Shown piece after piece: positions 34,246-45,195 of a stretch of 64,000 nucleotides of DNA; the first letter of the stretch is position 1, and every line of letters starts with the position of its first letter. This stretch comes from Madurella fahalii (lineage: Eukaryota; Ascomycota; Sordariomycetes; Sordariales): NCBI GenBank assembly GCA_029876055.1, contig CM056875.1:3125001-3189000 (forward strand), read 5' to 3'. The notes under the pieces are model-generated. The model searched no databases. It saw only the letters and a list, made by a program, of their open reading frames with translations, and was not told where the DNA came from. The position numbers were made by a program, and so were the translations under genes.

Positions 34246-35714
34246 AATCCGCCAGAAGGAGGACCGGCCTCCCCATAGAAAAACAGAGACGCATTTTCCA
34301 TCAAGTGCCTCGCTCGAAGCTCTCCAAAACCTGCTTCTCCGTCCCTAACCATTCAGCTCCCTTTCCCTGGCTCGAATGGCTTCCTGGAGATTTCCGATGG
34401 TTTGTTGACGCCTTCGGGCTGTCTCGATACTCCCTACTGCGTCTGTCATACCTCGCATATTTGCTGAGCTCAGAGCGCTGCGTGACATTTGGCCCAGTGC
34501 ATGTACTAGGACGTCGCAACTGGCATACAGTTCTGCTTCTTTTCGACCATTTATGTTGACGAGGACAACCAGATCAAGAACACGGCACCCTAGCCTGACC
34601 TCCTCTGAATATGCCATATGCTATGAGGAGCTAGCAGTATAACCATGCACCACGAATAGTTAGTTAGAAGAGCGACCTGATAGCCAGTCCGGCGTTATCG
34701 TAGCACCGGGATGTAGGCGGCAGCTAGGGGGTCGTTGGTTCATCACAGACAACAGAGACCTTGTCTGCCAATCCTGGGTTGCATCCTACATTCCCTTCTC
34801 TGCCATATTAAAAGGCCAGAGTCTAGAAACCTTACTCGTAGATGTTCAGACGGCCCTGGCAACCAACTGTGGAGCTGGCTTCATTTGAGAAAGCCCCTGG
34901 ATCCATGGAACGTCCTGTGGAAGCAAGCTCAGCATTCCAGAACCAGAGCCGATCATCGAATTCCTCGGCACTTGCAACCAATATCGGTTACACGTCCCAC
35001 TGGCTAATATTTGCTCGTCGAGAAAAGGAAAAGCGGAGCAACATTGCAGCCGCCATGGTTGGTTACCAGGTTAAAGTTGTCGGCTCCTCTAACCGGCGGG
35101 AATAAGCCCGCTGCAACTCACGTCATCTGCCATGCTGCGAGGTCGTCACGGCAAGACGGATAGTGCCCTCAGGCTGAGTAGATCTCATGAGGTTCAAGGT
35201 TTTTGGTTTTTTTTTGTTTTTTTTTCTACGTCTCATGTAGCTATTGTAGCTTATCCTACTTGAGCTAGGTCATTCCCAGAAGTAATTTTTAACCAAGGCA
35301 GCTTCCTCGAGGGATCTTGACTGAAATTCTGTGTCATAGTCACATAACCAGTGCCCAAGTTTTTTTGGAAGCAGACGAGTGCTTTCTTTCCTGAGCTGGA
35401 ATCTAAAGCTCTCTGCACTCTCCTTGATAGCTCAACTCTTAACCACTCACTCTCACCCACCCATAGCCAGACACAATTCACCAACAAACAAACAAATTAA
35501 CAGTGGCACTGACCGAACCAAGTAGCCTAATCTATCCGCATAATCCTACAAAAAGGAAACCCGCTGCCTTCCAACCCATCACCCAGCCAGAGATGTTAAG
35601 AAAGAGTCCCAAAACCGCACAACATAGGTGAGACCAACTCAGCCCACCCACAACCGTCACCCCTTGGACGACCCAGTATCCCCGACCAGGCCAGACGGGG
35701 CTAGCCCGCTCGCT
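34246..35714. other. Intergenic region, no gene seen
   Basis: About 1.5 kb separate the pseudogene from the ATX1 stop codon. It includes a T-rich tract at about 35200-35226. Short open frames lack motifs. ATX1 3' UTR sequence probably occupies the right end. Confidence 0.45.
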
Positions 35715-36175
35715 CTACTCGACGGGCGGCAGCTCAACGCTCTGCTCCACGCCGTCGGCCGCGCCCGTGTTCACCTTCTTGCCCGTCTTGGCGATCGTCC
35801 GCAGGACCTTCTCGTAGGGGAGCGACTCGTCGGCGATGACCTCGGCGGTCTGGTCCTTGAGCGAGACCTGGTAGGATTTGACGCCTGTTTTTGCTCCCGC
35901 CGCCAGCATTGCGGGGAAACCGTCAGTTCAAACATTGTCATATAACGTCGGGGAGGTTTACAGCGTAAGGGACAGTAGGTTGGGATGTTGGGAGGGACGA
36001 GGGTCGAGGCGAGGGATGCAGGGGAGGACGCACCCTCCAGCTTCTTCAGTACGCGCTCCACGGCGCCGGAGCAGCCGCCGCACGACATGGACACGTTGAA
36101 GAGGTATTTGTGCTCGCCCTCGGCCGCCGGGGCGGCGGGGACGGCGGCGGGCATGGGGGCGGTTACGTCGGCCAT
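35715..36175 (-). CDS. ATX1: Copper metallochaperone ATX1 (HMA domain)
   Basis: ATX1 carries Cu(I) through the cytosol to the secretory-pathway copper ATPase. Two exons, 36175-36034 and 35884-35715, give 103 aa; donor GTGCGT, acceptor AACAG, intron 149 bp. The heavy-metal-associated fold runs from about residue 22 to 90. The copper site MSCGGC has C32 and C35. Conserved later parts are GAVERVLKKLEGVKSYQVSL and the lysine-containing loop IAKTGKKV. An Ala/Pro-rich N-terminal stretch of about 20 residues and a short acidic C-terminal tail are extra to the minimal 70-aa chaperone. Confidence 0.93.
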
Positions 36176-37184
36176 TGTGATGGGATGGTGGGTGGGGCGA
36201 TAACAATCGGCTGTCGAAGAGGGAGAAATTCCCGAGATGCGCGATGTTGCAATGTAGAAGCTTCTCCGGACGCGAAGGACGCAAGTGAAGCGAGGGGATG
36301 TCTCTTTATGTTCTGAGAAGAGCCCTAGACGGAAACAGCGCTTGGGAGCTCGAATGTGTGGGATATTGGTTTGAGCTGGCGGCGCGAGGGGCAAAGAGAT
36401 GGGCGGGCCCCTCGATTTCAGGAGAAGCGGGGGAGGGGCTTTATAACAACCGAAGCGGCCAGATTGCGGAACGTGATTGCGGTTGCGACACTTTCGCCGT
36501 GGAAGGCTAACGACGGGAGCGAGCCAGGGCGAAAATGATGTGAGGCGCCATTGTATTATTAATGTGCTCTCCGAGTCTCGTTTGCGCCATCTTGTGTTAT
36601 TTTCGGCAGTCTCTGAAGAGCTGAAAAGTACCTCCTGGTACTGTACCTTGCGGGGCATCGCGTCTCCTGGGGGGTCCGACTCGATCTACCCGGACACGTG
36701 GACTCAAACAAGCTACCTTACACAAACTATCCTCCAGATAGACGACTCGAGCCGTGTTGCGCACCACCTAGCACAACTGGAACCGGAACTCAGGCGGGAA
36801 ACAGATTGATTCCCAGCTGTCAAAAGTACAAGCGCCGTCTCCACCAAAGCTGACCTCCCAAACATGAAACGTGCTCAAGCAACTAGCCGGAACAGCGACC
36901 TTCCAAGCCATCCCGTAGCGAATGCCGAGCCTCTCCGGACAAAGACACTCCGTCTTGACGGAGCGGGAAGGGCGGTTGCGGAAGCTCCCTTTTGTGGAGC
37001 CATCGTGCAACACCTGCCAAGACTGGTGATGCTCACAATGGCCCCCCCCTGAGAAGCCTTTAAAATAAAATAAAAAATAAAAAAAATAAAAAATAAAAAC
37101 TCACTTTTACCTTGCTCGATCGGCACGTGCCATCCTTTCAATGCTAGTGAACAACACCTGAAAGAGGAACAACAGGAAACGTTC
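36176..37184. other. Intergenic region ATX1 promoter / RQC1 3' flank
   Basis: About 1 kb, containing an A/T-rich tract at 37061-37099. No gene is visible. Confidence 0.5.
37061..37099. repeat. A-rich low-complexity tract
   Basis: The tract has runs of 3-8 A separated by single T. It lies just beyond the RQC1 stop on the minus strand, so the RQC1 transcript would carry a T-rich 3' flank. Confidence 0.7.
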
Positions 37185-39464
37185 CTACAGCTCCGGAGTC
37201 CTCTCAGCACCAGTGTCATTCCCTCCTTGTCCGTCGCCAAAATCATCCGGCTCCTCAAACTCATCCTCTCCCCAATCATCCTCCCCCTCATTGTCCCAAC
37301 CGCCCGGCATAGGCTCTCCCGTAGGCGGGCCACCGCCCTCAGGTGTCCACGGCGTCCTCCTCATGATACCAAACAAGAAATCCAGCAGCCCCGGTTCGGT
37401 CTGCCTATTCTCCCCGCCCTCGTCGCCCTCCTCTCCCTGTCCTTCGCCATCACCCTCCCCGTTCCCACCACCAGGTCTCCGTTCCCCCCTCACCGCCTCC
37501 AGCCTCCTCATGATCTCGTTAACCTCCTCCGCCAACACCTGACTTCCCCCCTCCCCAGCAGCACCGCCAGCGCCACGGGCCAGCAACGCACCGCCGCCTT
37601 CCCGGCGCCACTGCCTCAGCAGCCTCCGCGCGGCGGTCTGCATCCGCTCTTCGGGGCCGCGGGACCGGACGACCTCCAGCATGCGGGCCGAAGCCGCGGC
37701 CTCGTCGTCGGTGGTGGACCACGGCAGCTTCTGCGTATCGCTCGAGAAGACGTTGTCGGCGCGGCGCGGCGGCAGCGGGTCAAAGTCGAAGTTGGGCGAG
37801 GCGTGCAGCATCGGGCCGGGCACGGCGGCCATGAGCGCGGGGGTGTTGTCGAGGTAGACGAAGCGGGCCGTGGCGAGGGAGACGGGCGGGCCGGCGGGGA
37901 GGTCGCCGGCCTTGGGCACCTCGGCGCCGGCCTCTTTGAGGAGCGCGATGGCCTGCGGCGTGTTCCACAGGTCCTTGGCCGTGTGCAGGTACAGCTGCAC
38001 GTGCAGCTCCTCGTCCTGGTCGCGCGGCTGGATGGCCCAGAGGGATCTGGGCGTGTCGAGGTTGAGGGCGGAGAAGAGGGCGCAGTAGAGCCAGGGGAGG
38101 GTTTCCATGCCGTGGATGAGGGTGGATTTGGCCGTGGCGACGTCCTCGAGCTGGAGATGGGCGAGCGGGAGGGTCTGTCGGATGTAGGTGTAGGTGGTGG
38201 TCTGCGGGGTGTTGAAGAGGCTCGAGTTGCAAAAGTCGATGAACCATTGCGCCTCGCGCGCGCGGATGGCGAGGACATGGATCCAGTTGATCATGGCGTA
38301 AGGGTCGTCGTGGTTGATGCTGAGGAAGAGCTTGGCCCATTCGAGTGCCGTGCGGTACGTGGCCTTCAGGACCAGGTTCTGGATGAGGTTGTAGCCGGCG
38401 AGATAGAACTGCCGGTTTTCAGGCCGGGCAAAGTCCATCCTCGCCGTTCCGCTCTCCAGTTTTTTGCGGAACTCACTGAGGGTGGCTCTCCCGAATGTGA
38501 AGAGGGCCCGCTCGATGAGGTCGGCGGCCAGGGCAGAGTTCCGATCTTGCCGGGCGACCTTGCTCACCTGAATGAGCGACGAGATGTGGTAAGGGGAGCG
38601 GTGCAGGAAGTAGACGATTTGCATGGGGTCGTACATCTGGACCAGGCCGAAGAAGCTGCCCTCGAGCTCATCGTAGCTCTTGTCGTGAGCGAAGGCGAAT
38701 TCGACTTCGTCCTTAGCTTTCTCTGTGACACGGATCATCTTGAGCCCTTGAGCTGATCCCCGAGGCCACGTCTTCTTGCCTTCGATGAAGGGGTTGGTGC
38801 GGAGAATGGTGTCGAACATGCCCTTGTTGCCCTGAGGTCCTTGGCTGGGATGCGCTGCCCTGGCGCTGAGAAACGTCTCGAGATCGATATCTTGGGGCAG
38901 AGCCCGCTGGCGACCTTCCTGGGTTCGCTCCTCAACTTCGGCCACGTCCATGGCCTTCCCGAAGAGCCTGCGCATCTCGTTCATGGCCTTGAGGTGCTGG
39001 AAATTGATGCGCAGGAGCTCGTTAAGATCACCGGCAGGTTTGCCTGCTGCAGAAGTACCCGTGGCAGGACCGCCCTGCCGCTGGTCTCCCAGCTTGAGCT
39101 CTTCAAGCACCCGGTCAATGTCATCGTGGGACTCCCGCTCGTCTCCGGCTGGCGCTGGTGACTCGGTCTGCTTTCCCTTCTTCTTCTTCTTCTTTTTGGG
39201 CTTCTTGCTCTTCTTGCTCGGCTCTTCCTGCACACTTGGCGGCTGAGGGGCCGGTGTCTCATCCTCGTCACTTTTTTGGTCCTCATCATCGTCATCCCCG
39301 CCGTCGTCCATGCTTCCTAGGGCGGCGAAACCGGAAAACATGTTTGGGCGGGGTTTGGCCGCGATGCGCTCATCCTCAGAGTCTCCGCTCTTCTCAGCAG
39401 CCTCATTTTGGAGGCTGAGCAGCTCCTGCTGCTTTCGAAGCTTGCGCAACTGTCTGCTAGCCAT
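37185..39464 (-). CDS. RQC1: Ribosome quality control subunit RQC1 (TCF25 family)
   Basis: RQC1 belongs to the complex on 60S subunits that ubiquitinates and extracts stalled nascent chains. The intronless frame from the ATG at 39464 gives 759 aa; an upstream TTG is not used as start. The N-terminus MASRQLRKLRKQQELL is family-typical. An acidic/basic low-complexity section follows, including the polybasic stretch KKSKKPKKKKKKKGK. The TCF25 core covers roughly residues 200-560, with MYDPMQIVYFLHRSPYHISS, RRLFGKAMDVAE, FYLAGYNLIQNLVLKATYRT and INWIHVLAIRAREAQWFIDF. The C-terminus is Gly/Glu/Asp-rich and acidic. Confidence 0.9.
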   Translation of the reverse strand: MASRQLRKLRKQQELLSLQNEAAEKSGDSEDERIAAKPRPNMFSGFAALGSMDDGGDDDDEDQKSDEDETPAPQPPSVQEEPSKKSKKPKKKKKKKGKQTESPAPAGDERESHDDIDRVLEELKLGDQRQGGPATGTSAAGKPAGDLNELLRINFQHLKAMNEMRRLFGKAMDVAEVEERTQEGRQRALPQDIDLETFLSARAAHPSQGPQGNKGMFDTILRTNPFIEGKKTWPRGSAQGLKMIRVTEKAKDEVEFAFAHDKSYDELEGSFFGLVQMYDPMQIVYFLHRSPYHISSLIQVSKVARQDRNSALAADLIERALFTFGRATLSEFRKKLESGTARMDFARPENRQFYLAGYNLIQNLVLKATYRTALEWAKLFLSINHDDPYAMINWIHVLAIRAREAQWFIDFCNSSLFNTPQTTTYTYIRQTLPLAHLQLEDVATAKSTLIHGMETLPWLYCALFSALNLDTPRSLWAIQPRDQDEELHVQLYLHTAKDLWNTPQAIALLKEAGAEVPKAGDLPAGPPVSLATARFVYLDNTPALMAAVPGPMLHASPNFDFDPLPPRRADNVFSSDTQKLPWSTTDDEAAASARMLEVVRSRGPEERMQTAARRLLRQWRREGGGALLARGAGGAAGEGGSQVLAEEVNEIMRRLEAVRGERRPGGGNGEGDGEGQGEEGDEGGENRQTEPGLLDFLFGIMRRTPWTPEGGGPPTGEPMPGGWDNEGEDDWGEDEFEEPDDFGDGQGGNDTGAERTPEL

Positions 39465-40369
39465 GGTGTTGGGTGGATGGCTCAAGCAAGAAGAGAGGCC
39501 GCCACTTTCTTGGCTTGGCGTGTGAGGGGCAACACGTCTATGAAGGTGGCCTTTCGGCTCGAGACGGCGATGGTCGACAGTGGTGGTTCTCTTTTTTTTA
39601 AGCCTTGTTAAAAGCTCTTAGTTTTATGGTTTGGGCCTAAAAGCTCTGCAAACTGATGAATTACTGTCCTCATGGGAGCATTGAAGCTCGCCGTTCGAGT
39701 CAGACTGGAAAGTTGATGGGTGGGGCCCAGTTTATAATATTACAGCACTGTACGTAGTAAATTCCACAAGAGAGTTGTTTGTCACCGCCCAACCGCGTCT
39801 CAATCACACAGTATTAGCTCCAGAGCAAAACGGCGAACGGCATACGGCGACAGATGCGCCACGTAAATTGACCGGTCTCAAGCTTCCTGCTTTCATTTGG
39901 CGGTTGCTCGGGTCTCTAGATTCTAGGCTTCGTCGCGCCAAGCCACCCCCATCTCCATCATGTGATGAGAGCGGCCTTCTGCAGAAACCTCTTCTGCCTT
40001 CATTGATCCATAAATCAACAAGCAGCCTTTGTTGCCGGGTTCGTCGCCTGGTGCAGCACAAGCTGGCCAAATTTTCCAGCTGAATGCTTTAGCGCTCCGA
40101 CAGATCATGCGTGGCGTTCACTAGTTCCACTGAGCTGTGGCTCTGTTCTGTGTAGTCTCTCGAGGCTGGGAGATACCCCTGCAATGCTTCCAATGGGCGC
40201 TTTCATACGACGGCGAGGCTCTCGTTGGGCGTCCTCTGTGTTTTCACAAGATGCGGTCCGGCGTAAACTCTCTCTTCCGCATTTACCCCTCCCGAGTCAC
40301 CGAGCGCTCTCCCCGTCTGGTTTGTGAGCACGCGTATCGGAAAGGGGTGGGGAAGTCTCAACCACTGCC
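39465..40369. promoter_or_regulatory. Divergent intergenic region RQC1 / membrane protein
   Basis: About 900 bp separate two divergent starts and should hold both promoters. No gene or named site is visible. Confidence 0.5.
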
Positions 40370-42264
40370 ATGGCAAAGCAGAAGTATGATGACAGCGCCT
40401 TCACCAGGCGGTGGTGCGTGTTTGGCCTGGTCGTGAGCTGGTTTGTCGGGGTTGGTGCTCTCCTTGCCGGTGCCATCAGCTGGTATCTGGAAGTTCGTGA
40501 CGGAAGCGCTCCGCACCTGGTCCTCTCTCACACATGGAGAGAAGTGCTTCCCTTAGGACTCAATATCTTCGGTAAGTCTTCCAATCAGGTCTGCTATCCG
40601 CCTGCGTGGGCATTCTGACGTGGGCTCGCATAGTCACCCTGCTCAATGACAGCATGGGCTACATCCACGCTTGCTCCCTCCGGTGGTCGTTACAAAGGGA
40701 AGGCAAACTCGACTTCAACTCGAACCTCCGTCTTCTCACGGCTTCGAAGCACAGCCGCCCCAATCGTGCGATACCAAATGCCCTCTATCTCATTGGCATC
40801 GTCCTTGTCTACGGATCGACATCGCTCATCTTCCTGAGCCTGAACCCCGAGCTTGCCCGGCTCCTGGGCAAAGACCACGACCGTTCCGACGCCAATGGCG
40901 TTCACTTGAACACGGCTGCGCTCGTCACATTTGGTGCCGGGATTCTGTTGCAGGCCGTCATCACGAATTGGACGCTGGTGGGGACGAGCATACCGACCTG
41001 GAGCTCCAACCCCCTCGACGTTGCCCGGGCATGTACCGTTGACGAGAACGACGGGCACCGTGTCGAGCCGCGGATCGGGAGGTGCATGATGGGTGCTCAC
41101 CTAGCCGGGGAAGACGCTAAGAGCTGCAGGGCGACTCGGAGACAGAAGCCCATGATTACCGCCCACCCTCACGTGAAATGGATCCTCCTTCTGCTCTGGA
41201 TCCTGCCGATACTGAGCGGCATCTGGGGCGGTGGCATCTATGGCTACCTCCTAAAGGGCAACCGGAACAGCGTATTCGGCCGATCCTGGTCACTTCTCCC
41301 AATCTTCACGGGCAGCACCGACTCCAACTGCACCACCGGCCAATGCACTGATGGGACTTCAGTCGTCAATGTCGGTTGGAGCGCAAACGGCGCGGCGGGG
41401 ACTGTCGGGGGTGTCTTCCTCATTACGGCGTTCCAATCCATCGTCACTCTGTCTCTGCACTGCGCTGAGCTGATCGTCAACTTGTCGCGAGACGAGGTGG
41501 TGTACCGAGAGCTCATCGGGCCCAGGGGCACAAACGGCCACTACAACTCAATTTTCGCCGCCTTCACGGCATGGCAAACCATCATCTTATTTGCCCTCAA
41601 GTCGGGCGTCCACTGGATGTTTGGTCTTGCCATCAACTTACAGTTCCAGCTTGGCGTCAACATGCATCTGCCCCAGATCTTCTACTTTGCCGGTATCTCC
41701 CTAATCGCCGCCATCTTCGGGCTCTTCCTCTCGCTGCAACGCCCCAAGGGTTATCTGCCTGCATCGTACGGTCACATCCAAACCATTGCCGACATTATTG
41801 ACGAATGGGCCGACTCGGGGTGCATGTTCTGGGGTGAGAAACACGGAGGCGGCGGAGGGAACCCCGGCTACACGGGCACGAGCACACAACGGCTCAAGCA
41901 GCCGGACGAGGGAAAACTGTATGGCGGCAGAGAAGGCTACAGAGCATCCACGGTTGGATCCAGAGTCACGCTGGTTTCGACACCGACCGGAATGGGCCCG
42001 CTCAGCGCATCGACCTCGCCGCCTCCGATGCACTATCACAGCTTCGCGTCCCCTCCGGCGTACTCTCCCATTGCTCCACCACACATGCAATCTCCGCCCA
42101 TGGGCCAGCAGAACACCTTTACGCAGTGGGCACAGCAATCGCACTGGCCACAGCAGGTGCAAACTCGGCCAAGCCACAACAGTGTGAACAGTGTCTACTC
42201 GATTCGTTCGGACTACAGCACCCAGAGCAGTCAGCCATTTCTTTCAGGGTACAGGGGCTGGTAG
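40370..42264 (+). CDS. Multipass membrane protein of unknown function
   Basis: Two exons, 40370-40571 and 40634-42264, give 610 aa; donor GTAAGT, acceptor GCATAG. I do not recognise the family. About seven membrane segments are visible: FGLVVSWFVGVGALLAGAIS near the N-terminus, then YLIGIVLVYGSTSLIFLSL, VTFGAGILLQAVI, WILLLLWILPILSGIWG, VFLITAFQSIVTLSL, SGVHWMFGLAINLQF and FAGISLIAAIFGLFLSL. Between segments 4 and 5 a short loop has two cysteines (SNCTTGQC), which could form a lumenal or extracellular disulfide. The last 150 residues are Gly, Ser, Pro and Gln-rich and probably cytosolic. No transporter signature is apparent. Confidence 0.85.
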
Positions 42265-42986
42265 TTGGTAGAAGAGGGCTCAAGGGCAACTTTTAAGTGT
42301 CTAATCGCCATGTTCGGGTGTTCGTCTTGTGTGGGTTGCCCAAGTATTTGTTTCCGGGCGGGGGTGCTGGGTTTTAGGGCGAGAGTGCTGCTGGAGTTTG
42401 GATTGTTTGGTTGCTTGGTTGCTTCGCGCATGCGACGGCGTTGGTGGACTTTACAAAGTACAATAAAGTTTCAATGTTGGGGTTGTACAACATGGGAATT
42501 GGGGGATAAAAACGATATAGAAAGGCTTAATCTAGCTCTATCTTGTCATTACATGAAATGTCGCTCCTGTTCACGTCTTCATGACGTAGGGTTAGGGACT
42601 TTGCAAGGCTCTCGCCATAGGTGGCGGTGCTGGAACTGTGGGCCTGTGCGCACGGACTGAACACGATGGCGGGCAAAGGCGTGGCAGGAAAGTGGAAACT
42701 GGGAGGCTGAAGCCGCTGAATTTTCATAGGTTGTGTGCTTTTCCACCTTCACCATTCCCTTTTCCAAACACCCAACGCAACAAGCACAAAACCACCACAA
42801 ACCATGTTCCGCAGCGCGCTCGGAGATACGACCTCCTAACGCCTTACACTTCCCCCCGTAGACCGACGGTTAATTCCTACTTCATTCTCTCTTGTTCCTT
42901 TTGATACCCCGTTCAGTCTCTGCGCCATCAAGCGTTCGCCCCAGCTCGTTGCCTTCTGTTGCAAACGTTATTCTTCCATCGTCGCC
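42265..42986. other. Intergenic region before SCD6
   Basis: About 720 bp. A pyrimidine-rich stretch at about 42840-42960 looks like the SCD6 leader. No gene is visible. Confidence 0.5.
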
Positions 42987-45038
42987 ATGTCTGAATTTCT
43001 AGGGTCCGTCGAGGCGCCCGCCTAGCAGCTATCTCGTGCGCCGGTCCATGCGCTAACCTCTCCGTGCCCTGCAGATCCAGAATATCCCTCATATCGCGGA
43101 GTGATATCCGGTATGTGACCAATTGCCCGTGTTCTTCGGCCTGACTCTGCTGACAACCATTGTGTCCAGCTACGTCGGCACCCTCCACAGCATCAACTCG
43201 GATGACTCGACCGTCTCCCTCGAGAATGTGAGGTCATTCGGCACCGAGGGCCGGAAGGGGAACCCTGACGAAGAAGTCCCGCCCTCGGTTGATCTCTACG
43301 AGTATATCGTCTTCCGCGGCACAGATGTCAAGGACTTGAGGATCGAAGAAGGCCCGGCCGTCAAAGAGACCAAGCCTCCTGCCATGCCAAACGACCCTGC
43401 CATTGTCGGTGTAAGTCGGTCCTCCCTCTCCTGCCCCGCTCGGCCCAGCATGATGAAATATTTCGGATGTAAAACTTTACCTTGTCTGAAATGCGCAAAC
43501 AAAACAATGTTGAGATTTCCGTTGCCTTCCTTCTGATCACACGGCCATGATACATTTCGATATAAAACCATCCCCGGTATTGGTGGAGAAGTTGCTGACA
43601 ACCTCTCAAGGCTCGCCCCCGCCCGGGGAATGTCGCCCCCGGTCCGCCTGGTCCGCCTGGTCCGCCTGGTCCGCCCGGACCGCAAGGCGCCCAAGGTCCC
43701 ATCGGCCATCCCGGTGCCGCGAACCAACAAGGTCCACCACCCGGCGCGCCAGGATTCGGTTACTTCCCTCCCCACATGGCAGGTTGGGGTCGCGCTGGCG
43801 GCCCGGCTCCCGGACCATTCGGTGGCATGCCGTACCCGCCCCCGGGATGGTTTCCGCCCGGACAAGAGTTCCCACCCATGGGTCCGGGTCCGTGGAACCC
43901 TTATGCCTACCCTCCTGGACCTGGTGGCCCCCCCGGTGCCCCCGGCGCTCCCGGCGCACCTGGAGCTCCGGGACAAGGTCGTCAGTCGGCAAACCAGACG
44001 CCGAGCAATCAGGGGCCCACACAAAAGCCGGCTCCGATCGGACCCGCTGCTGACAAAAAGCCTGCGACCCCCGCGCAGCAAGCCGACAAGACGCCCACCG
44101 AGCCCAAGGCATTGAGCCAGGCATCGAAGCAGCCAGCGCAGGCGCCTGCGCCACCCCCCCCAGTCGAGTCGAAGCCCACGGTGGAGGAAGTCAAGGCGAC
44201 AGCTGCGTCTCTGGCCAACAACGGCCCCGCTGCTCGGGAGCCGGCCAAAACCATTCCGACAGGGCCCAAGAGCAATCGCCCTACTCAAATTCTTCCCGCG
44301 GTGCCTCTACCAGCTGCCCTCACTGCCAAGGCTGCACAGCAACCTCAAGCCGTGCCCAAATCGGTTTCTGAACAGAATAGTGCGGCCGCTGCCGCTGCCG
44401 CGCTGCGGGATGCGACTCAGGCTGCAAAAGAGGCCGTCGCCGTTGCCATGGCGAAGCTCGACACCTCGGCGACCATCCCGCACTCGGAAAGTGCTGTAGA
44501 TAACCTGACTAAGAAAGTCAACGAAATGAGGATGGAAGCGGCGCGCACCGGACAAGGCAACCGAGGCGGCCGTGGTCGCGGCCCTCGTCCAGCCAAGGTC
44601 GAGGTTCCCGATGCTGACTTCGACTTCGCTTCGGCCAACGCCAAGTTCAACAAACAGGACGTTGTCAAGGAGGCCATTGCCGCATCTCCGCTTAACGAGG
44701 CGCCCAATGGAGAAGCGGCCAAGCCCGAAGCCGCAACCGACGCGGCTGCGTCGGTCGAGCCCGCGTACAACAAGTCCAAGTCGTTCTTCGACAACATCTC
44801 GAGCGAGATGAAAGACAGGGAGAATGCCGGCCAGAAGCCCGGTGGACGCGAATGGCGCGGCGAGGAACAGCGCAAGAACATCGAGACCTTTGGACAGGGC
44901 AGCGTCGACGGAGGCTACCGCAGTTACCGTGGCGGGCGTGGCCGTGGTCGTGGCGGTCGGGGCCGCGGCTACCGTGGCGGGCGTGGTGGAAATGGTGGTT
45001 TCCGCCACCAGCGCGAGGCCCAGCCGGCTGCTCAGTGA
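42987..45038 (+). CDS. SCD6: mRNA decapping/translation regulator SCD6 (LSM14 family)
   Basis: SCD6 binds mRNA and eIF4G and concentrates in P-bodies. Four exons, 42987-43003, 43075-43110, 43170-43410 and 43611-45038, give 573 aa. The first coding exon is 17 bp, with an unusual GTCCGT donor; the joins rebuild the LSm start MSEFLGSRISLISRSDIRYV. Domains in order: LSm (1-90), a collagen-like Gly-Pro region (about 100-220), an Ala/Pro/Lys linker, the FDF box DADFDFASANAKFNK, the FFD box YNKSKSFFDNIS, the TFG box NIETFGQGS, and a C-terminal RGG tract (SYRGGRGRGRGGRGRGYRGG). All family motifs are present. The GPP repeats are the unusual part. Confidence 0.94.
43635..43978 (+). repeat. Collagen-like Gly-X-Y codon repeats in SCD6
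   Basis: Two runs of Gly-X-Y triplets are encoded, at about 43635-43720 (GPPGPPGPPGPPGPQGAQG) and 43912-43978 (GPGGPPGAPGAPGAPGAPG). The DNA repeats a 9-base unit with codon variation. Confidence 0.75.
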
Positions 45039-45134
45039 TTGGACTCATGCCTTCGAAGCATATACATCGGCCGCTCATCTGACATGAAGTCGGTGAGTCT
45101 GTACGACTACTCATGGGTGCAGATTTGGAATTGA

Positions 45135-45195
45135 TTTTCTCCCTTCCTTTTCTTCATCTTTTTTTTCTTTTTCTTTTCTTTTCTTTTTTTTTTTT
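45135..45195. repeat. Polypyrimidine tract
   Basis: T/C-rich run of about 60 bases with one A, just downstream of the SCD6 stop and probably in its 3' UTR. Confidence 0.75.

Noticed and set aside
37227..38756. 509-codon plus-strand frame
   Set aside because: It is antisense to RQC1 and reflects GC-rich third positions; its Glu/Gly/Val/Arg-rich sequence has no domain.
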